Below are positions 57,501-64,000 of a DNA stretch of 64,000 nucleotides, piece after piece. Below the pieces are notes generated by a model, which saw only the letters and a program-made list of their open reading frames with translations, was not told where the DNA came from and made no database searches. The position numbers were made by a program, and so were the translations under genes. Positions within the stretch are counted from its first letter, which is position 1; each line of letters opens with the position of its first letter. The stretch is from Brachypterus glaber (lineage: Eukaryota; Arthropoda; Insecta; Coleoptera; Kateretidae): positions 45,831,249 to 45,895,248 of the forward strand of contig OY294050.1 in assembly GCA_958510825.1 (NCBI GenBank), written 5' to 3'.

Positions 57501-58203
57501 TGCGATTTATGTCTGCGCACAAGAAATGACATCGGCGTCCTACACGGGTAGGACAGTAAATATCATTTCGGACAGCCAGGCAGCGATAAAGGCATTAGAC
57601 TCATATGCCTTTAGCTCAGAACTGGTATACGAATGCCACAACGAGCTATGTAAACTGGCTGAACATAACAAAGTAAATTTGATATGGGTTCCAGGACATC
57701 AAGGTATAGATGGTAATGAGAAGGCAGACGACCTTGCGAGAAAGGGAAGTGAAGCTGTACTCACAGGACCAGAACCGTGCTGTGGGGTATCATATTCCAC
57801 GGCCAGACACGAGGTCAGGAGAATGTTGCGGGATGAACACCAGCAACACTGGATAGATGCTCCTAGAATGAGGCACTCCAAACTCTTCCTAGGAGGACCT
57901 ACCAAGAAAAGAACCAGCTTACTTCTAGGCATGTCCAGGAGTCAACTGAGAACAATAACGGGTATAATAACTGGACACTGCTTACTGAACAAGCACCGAC
58001 ACGTAATGGGACAGATTACGAGCCCCGTGTGCAGGAGATGTGGGGAAGGGGATGAAGAACCCTACCACCTCATATGTGAATGTCCATCGCTAATAGGCCT
58101 AAGATGGAAGTACTTTGGGAACGACTCTCTGGAACCAAACGAGATCATGAACACTCCCCTGAAACCATACCTGGACTTTTTAAAAGAAACAGGGATGCTC
58201 TGA
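54580..58203 (+). CDS. LINE ORF2: endonuclease, reverse transcriptase, RNase H (intact, 1207 aa)
   Basis: An uninterrupted frame. Residues 5-225 are an APE-like endonuclease that nicks target DNA (QVN8L, QE35P, D141AN, D191IT, S-D216-H217). Residues 490-760 are the reverse transcriptase (FLPKPGK, AYRPISLTSF, LLDIEGAFDN, GCPQGGALSPLLW, Y670ADD). Residues 930-1055 are RNase H (TDGSK, AEIYAI, SDSQAAIKAL, GHQGIDGNEKADDLA, with the Asp-Glu-Asp-Asp set present). Residues 1151-1168 are a CCHC knuckle (CRRCGEGDEEPYHLICEC). RNase H after the RT plus the APE domain suggests the I/LOA/R1 supergroup, clade unresolved. All catalytic residues I can place are kept, so it may encode active enzyme. Codon use is less AT-biased than the surroundings, a sign of recent arrival. 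Transcription would start from an internal promoter beyond the gap. Confidence 0.92.
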   Translation: MLKILQVNLHKCRAASAALGAFIIKNNIDIILIQEPWAIEGKIRGIGAIARDWAIYNPVVSNPRACIIAKKNINILALWDFCCRDLVAAKINLTLEGKEEEAILGSIYLPYDQAGAPPTDEMRRLVAHCDSRNLEMLLGCDANAHHIVWGSSDINNRGESLLEFLLANNLDVLNRGNEHTFVTAVRGEVIDITVATRHFSDLVKKWHVSDEPSLSDHRYIRYDLDTQHEEALMYRNPKRTDWASYERELDRGLRECPGGRITSVVDLEIASDSLQSAIISAYESSCPLKPRRVCKNVEWWNEELSEMRKDTRRLFNRAKNTDEWEIYKASLARYSKAIKTSKRESWRKFCQGIEDTPTCSRLQRALRKEKDYNLGSIKTESGAYSETAEETLEVMLKTHFPGSERNRGNENNNIQTEGLRRPTRADWKLASKIVDAKKLKWAVNSFKPFKAAGKDGVFPALLQNGISALTTPVVNLLRASMAFGYIPKGWRKVKVIFLPKPGKATYAEAKAYRPISLTSFLLKTLEKLLDRYIRDKVLKTRPLHRLQYAYQAGKSCELAIHELAKRAEKAIKDKGICLAALLDIEGAFDNTSYESIENALNRHGVPDTICRWVMTMLKNRTIEASLQQSMIEVLVAKGCPQGGALSPLLWCLVVNSLLEELERHGFYAQGYADDITVLVCGKYGKTVSEVMQGALKVIENWCRRVGLSVNPTKTTLIPFTNKRKLLIEPPRLFGTKLKLVGQAKYLGVILDSKLSYKPHLTDKTNKAIRALWACRRMFGKNWGIKPGMLHWVYNVIVKPIVTYGALVWWHKANSTTNRLILSKAQRLACIGIVGAMSTTPTAALEVLLDLPPLHLVAKTEALMAAYRLRINGMGDRHRGLEHTKIFENIDNTDILSMKTDRIAIVYDFRQPAKAEIPSRDAWKNGLYPKLLKGETWYTDGSKMKEGTGAGTHGPGKEISLNLGTKATVFQAEIYAIYVCAQEMTSASYTGRTVNIISDSQAAIKALDSYAFSSELVYECHNELCKLAEHNKVNLIWVPGHQGIDGNEKADDLARKGSEAVLTGPEPCCGVSYSTARHEVRRMLRDEHQQHWIDAPRMRHSKLFLGGPTKKRTSLLLGMSRSQLRTITGIITGHCLLNKHRHVMGQITSPVCRRCGEGDEEPYHLICECPSLIGLRWKYFGNDSLEPNEIMNTPLKPYLDFLKETGML

Positions 58204-58296
58204 GGAGGTCTGTGCGGTAAACACAAAGGTCCCTAGGGACCAGGTGTTGAGGGCTATGAACCCCGCATTGAAACAACTAAACTAAACTAAACTAAA
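58204..58296 (+). mobile_element. LINE 3' untranslated region and (TAAAC)n tail
   Basis: A short GC-richer region (cctagggaccaggtgttgag) ends in about four TAAAC units (aactaaactaaactaaacta). The tail runs directly into the inverted repeat of the next element. Confidence 0.8.
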
Positions 58297-58298
58297 TA

Positions 58299-59233
58299 GA
58301 GAATTCAATTTGCTTTAAAATAAGTATAGGATACCCTATACCTAACTTTAACCGTTTTTGAGCTATTTGCAAATTATTGTGAAACAGCCGTATTTCTGTT
58401 AAAATTTGTTATATTTTATAAAATAGGCCAGAAAAATTAATCGATTTTTATTTATTTACCTCAAAGATCATTATATTTACCTTAAAACTGGATTTTCATG
58501 CGCCCAGTAGTGTAAATTTCTTCTGTTAAAAATACCCTGTTGAGAAAATTTAGCCTCGTCCGTCCAAATTATTCTTTTTAAAAAGTTTGGTTTTTCTTGA
58601 ATATTTATCAAAAGATTTTCACAAAAGTCCACTCTATTTTGAAAATCATTAGGTTTTAAGGCCTGTATTTTTTGCTTTTTGTAATCGTGCATCTTGTGGT
58701 TTTTTAAAATTCTTTGGATGCTTGAATAGGAAATTCCCCCAAGTCGTAACTAGCTGCAGGAATTGAGGCATGTGGAAATGCATAAAAGTAACCCAAAACA
58801 TTGACTTCGTTATTTTCGTTGTTTGTAATTGGTTTCGTAAGAGATTTCACTGCATTTTCTTTTCCAAATTGCGAAAAAATTTTGTGTATTCTTCTAAATT
58901 TTTTACATGACATTCTTGGTAAATCAGGATATTTTGTATTAAAGTTTCTGCAGGTTCTACTAATTATTTTATCATTTTCACCAAAAATAGCAAATAAATC
59001 CAAAATAACAGGGTAAGAATGAGCCTCTGCCATTATTTTACACTAATTTATCACGATAAGAACGATAACATTTAGGTTAAAAGAAATAAAAACACAATAC
59101 AATTTTAAAAATTTACGTAATTGCAGAAATACTGCAAAATACTTCTTTTTCACATTAATTTGCAAATAGCTCGAAAACGGTTAAAGTTAGGTATAGGGTA
59201 TCCTATACTTATTTTAAAGAAAATTGAATTCTC
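58299..59233. mobile_element. deleted Tc1/mariner-type element, about 75-bp TIRs
   Basis: gagaattcaatttgctttaa, ggataccctatacctaactt and aaccgtttttgagctatttg at the left are inverted at the right. TA flanks both ends (58297-58298, 59234-59235). It encodes a broken transposase on the minus strand. Confidence 0.8.
58477..59033 (-). pseudogene. Tc1/mariner-type transposase, frameshifted and 3'-deleted
   Basis: Minus strand 59033-58704 gives an N-terminal helix-turn-helix part (NEVNVLGYFYAFPHASIPAA). A one-base change in a G run near 58738 shifts the frame, after which ISYSSIQRILKNHKMHDYKK and KPNFLKRIIWTDEAKFSQQG continue to 58477. IIWTDEAKF contains the first catalytic Asp, and the region with the other two catalytic residues is absent. 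It cannot move by itself, although intact TIRs would allow mobilisation in trans. Confidence 0.75.
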
Positions 59234-59842
59234 TATTTAAACAAATAAAAAAAATGTAGGGTGTCATTTAAAAAAAAGAGTTATGGCTATTTTAATTTTG
59301 TTAAGTTTGACCTGCTTTTTCAGACACCCTGTATAAATTTTGGATTCCATTTTAGCTTAGAATGATTCGCTTAACCATCATTGAGCAAAATACAAAACAA
59401 CTTTTCTTCAATTTAAAAAATCAAGGAGAAATTATTGTTTTTAGGGGTGCTTGAATTTGCTTATTGTTCGCTAAAAACTTGAATAACTCAAAAACTACTG
59501 GAGATAGACATAACGTGTTATACATTAAAATAAAGCAAATTTTATGCAAATTTTAAAATTAAAAAATATATGGGGTGTTCCATTTAAAAAATTAAAGTTG
59601 AGTGCCACTTCCGGTACAACCGGAAGTGGCACAAGCATGAAAACATTTTTAATCGATTGCCCATATTCAAAAACCCCAAAGTGCAAATTAGCAGACTTTC
59701 AAAGTTATTGGTTCTCCATAAACGTTTAATAGGCCACTTCCGTGAATAACCCTGTATAAGTAAAAGTAAATTTAAAAAAATAACAATTCTGAAAATTACG
59801 ATTTAGTTGGGCACATTAATAATCCAAATTTAATTTTATACC
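59234..59842. repeat. small repeats between two mariner-type elements; no gene
   Basis: agggtgtcatttaaaa at 59264 is inverted at agacaccctgtata (about 59325-59338), a 75-bp MITE-like unit. At 59597-59630 gtgccacttccggt and accggaagtggcac form a perfect 14-bp stem with a 3-4 base loop, in a copy of the repeat at 35929-35985. Confidence 0.55.
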
Positions 59843-60628
59843 GGGTGATCCAACGAAAACTTTAACCTTGGATAAAATCGAAACCAATGACTTTTCGAAA
59901 AAACGCCGAGTCGGGTCAATTTTTATTTTGAGGGGGACATCTTTTGACATTTAACCAATAATCGACGTAACTACCCCCACCACTCAGGAGCTACCAGTTT
60001 GAAAATCTTAAATGGAAATGTGGGTTATGTAATACATTGTTGAAAAGGCTTTTTATTCTGGTTTTAACAAAGCTTTATTTTTTTAAATCGGATCAGTAGT
60101 TCTCGAGAAATTGGATAACAAAAATTTAAAACATGCATTAATTAATTAATTTAAAAATACAATTTTTTTACATTATTAGAAAAAAAACACATAATAATAC
60201 TCGTTTGTGGCATGTAAAATTTAACCCTCCCCCTCTTCCAACCCCCAAATCCTAAAATAGTAGCTTATTTATTGTGGCACTTTAAACGAAAGGCAATTTT
60301 ATGCAGTATGTAAATCTTTAATGACCGCACATCCTCCTTTCTTCCATTTTTCTTCAAATTACATAACTTGTGTAAGACCTTAAAGTAAAAGTAATAATAT
60401 TTAAAATAAAACCCTTTAAACTTTTTTTGTATCTTATCTTTAATTATCATCAATTTTATGCCAATCCGATCCTGGTAATGGGTAAGCGTGTACACGTGTA
60501 CAAGTTTACCGAAATTTTGTCAGTTTTTTACGAACGCATTTTTTTATTAAAAAAAAATAACAGAGAAAGGTAATATTTAAAAACAAATGAGTTTGATTTT
60601 AATTATCTTTTGATATAGTCGATAATAA

Positions 60629-61758
60629 TGGTTTATACTAATGAAGAACGAGTTGAAATTATTTTTCTTTACGGGGAAATGAATAGAAATGCCTTACAAA
60701 CAGCAGATAGGTTTAACCAACTCCATCCGGAAAAAATTTGTCGAATGTTTATGTGCATCAGCTGATTGAAAAATTTCAAACTACATTTTCCGTCAAGAAT
60801 AAAAAAAGGGTAATTCCTCCAAACGAAGCCAGAGATGTTGCGATATTGGGCAATGTTTATCTGGATTCTAAACAATCGATTCGGCATATGTCCATGGTTT
60901 CAGGATTTCCTTATACTACAATTCAGCGGGTTTTAAAGCAACACAAGTTCCATCCTTATAAAGTTCAGCTTCATCAAGAGCTGAATGAAACCGATTTCGA
61001 TTTAAGATTGGAATTTTGCGAAACAATGTGTCAACTTCAACTTCAAGCAGATCCAGACATGTTAAAGCACATTTGTTTTAGTGATGAATCTTGTTTCACA
61101 CTTAGAGGTTACGTCAATAGACATAACTGCAGGTAAAACTTAAAAAAAATATTTATTGGAAATATGTTTGTAAAACAAAATTTATATTTTTTTAGCTATT
61201 GGAGTACAGAAAATCCGCATTAGATGAGAGAGGAGAACACTCAGCATCCACTTAAACTAAACGTTTGGACTGGAATTTTAAATAATAATATAATTGGCCC
61301 ATTTTTTTATGTTGAAAATCTTACGGGTGAAAGATATCTAGATATGCTAGAAAATAATATTGATCCTTTGATAACCCAAGTTTCTGAAGATGATGAGGCT
61401 TTGGATGCCGAAGAAGTCTTTTTCCAGCAAGATGGAGCTCCTCCTCATTACAGTGTAGCGGTTAGGCAGTATTTGGATACTCGATATCCCAATGTGGATA
61501 GGGCGAAGAGGCAGTATTGAGTGGCCAGCAAGATCCCCGGATTTAACGCCTCTCGATTTTTTTTTGTGGGGTCATTTAAAGTCCGCTGTTTTTCGTACTC
61601 AACCAGCCAATCTACAAGAACTACGCCAAAGAATAGTTGACGAATGTGCCCGCATAACACCGCAAATGTTGGAAAACGTAAGAGCAGCATTTTACCAACG
61701 ACTGTTTTATTGTCAAGAAAAATATGGCGGTCATTTTGAAAATGTTATTGGACATTAA
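60629..61758 (+). pseudogene. mariner-type transposase with a 63-bp intron-like gap, broken
   Basis: Starts MVYTNEERVEIIFLYGEMNR, a helix-turn-helix region. The frame shifts near 60725 and continues (HQLIEKFQTTFSV, FPYTTIQRVLKQHKFHPYKV) to HICFSDESCFTLRGYVNRHN, which holds the first catalytic Asp. At 61133-61195 a GTAAAA...TTTTTTAG segment interrupts NC|YWSTENPH and rejoins in frame when removed. Then come a nonsense codon (TAG, 61221, where Trp is usual), LKLNVWTGILNNNIIGPFF, FFQQDGAPPHY (second Asp), a frameshift near 61492, and WPARSPDLTPLDFFLWG (third Asp). The second and third Asp lie about 36-37 residues apart. Two frameshifts and one stop make it non-functional, but decay is recent. 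Confidence 0.8.
61133..61195 (+). other. candidate intron within the transposase
   Basis: AG|GTAAAACTT at the left, a T-rich tract and TTTTTTTAG|C at the right, 63 bp. Removal restores the conserved NRHNC.YW.TENP reading across the junction. Confidence 0.6.
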
Positions 61759-62255
61759 AGTTACGATAAATAAACATAATTAAAAACAGTTTATAGGGTT
61801 TGATTTTAAGTAATATTACTTTTACTTACTTTAGGTCTTACACAGTTTATGTAATTTGGGGAAAAATTGGAAAGAAGGAGGATGTGCGGTCATTAAAGAT
61901 ACTGTACATGCATAAAATTGCCTTTAATTTAAAGTGCCACTGCCATTGAATAAGCTACTATTTTAGCATTTGGGGGTTGGGAGGGGGGAAGGGTTGTAAT
62001 CGTACATGCCACAAACGAGTATTGTTATATGTTTTTTTCTAATAATGTAAAAATATTTTATTTTAAATTACTTAATTATTGCATGTTTTAAATTTTTGTT
62101 ATCCATTTTCTCGAGAACTACTGAACCGATTTAAAATAATAAAGCTTTGTTATAACCAAAATTAAAAAGCCTTTTCAATAATGTATTACATAACCCACAT
62201 TCCCATTTAAGATTTTCAAACTGGGTATTACTTGTACCAAGTTAAAAAAAAAATA

Positions 62256-62452
62256 CACTGTCCAGTAAAAGAGCTTTCCCATTTTACACCTCCGTGCGTA
62301 AAATGGATTTTTTTATTATCAGATTCACTTTCAGCAACCATAAAAACCTTAATATACCAAAGGGGTGAAAGGAAAGGAAAATAAAATGTGATAATAAAAA
62401 TCAATTTCACGCGCGGAGGTGAAAAATGGGAAAGCTCTTTTACTGATCAGTG
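62256..62452. mobile_element. 197-bp MITE with FB termini
   Basis: cactgtccagtaaaagagct ... tccgtgcgtaaaatggattt is inverted at tcaatttcacgcgcggaggt ... ctcttttactgatcagtg. It is the minimal form of the FB family, carrying only its ends. Confidence 0.8.
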
Positions 62453-63933
62453 TTTTATTACCATATTTAGTTTCAGCAACCATGAAAACCCCTATATACC
62501 AACTTTCAGAAAATCACCCCCCACCCCCTGGGGGTAGGGGTAGAGTTAGACCATTTTTATTATCAGATTCACTTCCAGCAACCTCAAAAACGTCAATATA
62601 CCAATTTTTACAAAAATCACCCCCACCCCTAAGGGGCTGGGTTTCAAAAAATATATTTCAAGATTCATTTTTATCAACCTCAAAAACCCCTATCTACAAA
62701 TTTTCACGAAAATTTGGAAAACATTTCAAAATATTTACCCCCTCACCCCCTTGGGGGTGGAGTTTGAGAAATTTTATTATCAGATTCAATTTCAGCAACC
62801 TTAAAAACCTCTATATAGCAATTTTAATTTTTTTCTAAAAAAAATGTATTTTTCCCCATTTGCCCCCCTTGCCGCACGCCAACGTTCACCAAAAACAATC
62901 GCGAGCGAGAACTTTTGGTAACATACCTGTATGCCAAAATTCAAGTCTCTAGCTTAAAGCGTTCTTAAGTTATCGTGCTTACAAGATTTCCCGGACAGAC
63001 CGATCGACCGATCGACCGAACGATCGACCGACATTTTTTTTTTGCCTGAAATTGATTTAAATCGACATAAAACGTCATAAAACGCAAAAATTCGCAAAAA
63101 AAAAATTGAAAATTTTTGCACGAATACATGGCTTTCCGAAATTTTGAAAAATTATCAAAATGGGAAAGCAACTGCCTGGCCAATCGTTTTGCTTTCCCAT
63201 TTTGAAAATTTTCAAAATTTCGGAAAGCCTTGTATTCGTGCAAAAATTTTCAAATTTTTTTTTTCGAATTTTTGCGTTTTATGACGTTTTATGTCGATAT
63301 AAATCAATTTCAAGCAAAAAAAAAATTGTCGGTCGATCGGTCTGTCCGGGAAATCTTGTAAGCACGATAACTTAAGAATGCTCTAAGCTAGAGACTTGAA
63401 TTTTGGCATACAGGTATGTTACCAAAAGTTATCGCTCGGGATTGTTTGTGGTGAACATTGGCGTGAGTCAAGGGGAAAAATACATTTTTTTTAGAAAAAA
63501 TTTAAAATTGCTATATAGAGGTTTTTAAGGTTGCTGAAATTGAATCTGATAATAAAATTTCTCTAACTTAACCCCAGAGGGGGTGAGGGGGTAAATATTT
63601 TGAAATGTTTTCCAAATTTTCGTGAAAATTTGTAGATAGGGGTTTTTGAGGTTGATAAAAATGAATCTTGAAATATATTTTTTGAAACCCACCGCCTTAG
63701 GGGTGGGGGTGATTTTTGTGAAAATTGGTATATTGACGTTTTTGAGGTTGCTGGAAATGAATCTGATAATAAAAATGGTCTAACTCTACTCCTACCCCCA
63801 GGGGGTGAGGGGTGATTTTGTGAAAGTTGGTATATAGGGGTTTTCAAGGTTGCTGAAACTAAATATGATAATAAAACACTGCTCAGTAAAAGAGCTTTCC
63901 CATTTTTGACTTACGCGCGTGAAATTGATTTTT
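62397..63933. mobile_element. FB-family giant palindrome, about 1.5 kb
   Basis: Left arm 62397-63170 and right arm 63191-63933 are reverse complements over almost their full length, with a 20-bp spacer. Arms include FB ends (ctcttttactgatcagtg / cactgctcagtaaaagagct), three sub-repeats, the ggtaacatacctgtatgcc block and the CGAT/CGAC run. No transposase. Confidence 0.9.
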
Positions 63934-64000
63934 ATTTTCACATTTTTTTTTCCTAATTTCACCCCTGAGTGGTGGGGAGTAGTTTTTGTGAAAACTGGAG
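63934..64000 (-). mobile_element. FB sub-repeat, cut by the window end
   Basis: tttcacccctgagtggtggg and agtagtttttgtgaaaactg are sub-repeat sequence. The element continues beyond the window. Confidence 0.7.

Larger units (their letters stand above)
59843..62226. mobile_element. mariner-type element with about 400-bp inverted repeats
   Basis: Starts ccgggtgatccaacgaaaac. From 59994 to about 60410 the sequence is inverted at 61810-62226 (gaaaatcttaaatggaaatg, actcgtttgtggcatgta, gcggtcattaaaga). The first 150 bp of the left end have no partner, so the right end seems truncated where an FB-family MITE follows. The transposase lies between the repeats. Confidence 0.8.

Overview
This 64 kb window is AT-rich, intron-bearing nuclear DNA crowded with transposable elements (TEs). 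An insect-type odorant receptor gene (two exons, 45.2 and 50.6 kb) points to a winged-insect genome; I cannot place the order. I see no bacterial operons, CRISPR arrays, rRNA or tRNA genes.

0-5.2 kb: a protein-coding locus with two exons of one family. Exon 573-3326 holds five tandem units of about 186 residues. Exon 4579-5154 holds one unit. Both are symmetric phase-1 exons. The protein is Ser/Asp/Lys-rich and looks nuclear. Most units end in a hydrophobic-acidic segment resembling a SUMO-interacting motif. This is the most interesting host coding sequence here, and its function is unknown.

5.2-42 kb: a TE graveyard. It holds LINE remnants (5.3, 15-16.7, 17.5-19.6, 36.5-37.1 and 39.8-40.1 kb), a decayed Tc1/mariner-type transposase (10.2-10.5 kb), and many non-autonomous inverted-repeat elements, some nested two or three deep (24.7-26.6, 26.6-29.4 and 31.65-34.57 kb). 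A Penelope-like reverse transcriptase scrap (42.5 kb) and a CTGAAGA...CGAAAC motif (7.5 kb) suggest Penelope-like retroelements.

Across the window runs one family, called FB here. Its ends carry CACTGCCCAGTAAAA, its arms contain roughly 90-bp sub-repeats with small CACCCC...GGGGTG hairpins, and complete copies form giant palindromes (19.9-22.1 and 62.4-63.9 kb). Solo arms lie at about 8.3, 26.9, 35.3, 49, 51.4 and 52.5 kb, with a tandem run at 22.1-23.4 kb.

43-51 kb: a palindromic FB-ended element lies about 175 bp upstream of the odorant receptor start codon. Exon 1 (45201-45959) has one frameshift in a TA microsatellite. Exon 2 (50634-50733) joins in matching phase across a 4.7 kb intron full of TEs. 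The last exon or exons (about 110 residues) were not found.

54.5-62.2 kb: a LINE of the I/LOA/R1 type with an intact 1207-codon ORF2 follows a 200-N gap. It is followed by a deleted Tc1/mariner element and a second mariner-type element with about 400-bp inverted repeats and a 63-bp intron-like gap in its broken transposase. The window ends in an FB palindrome.
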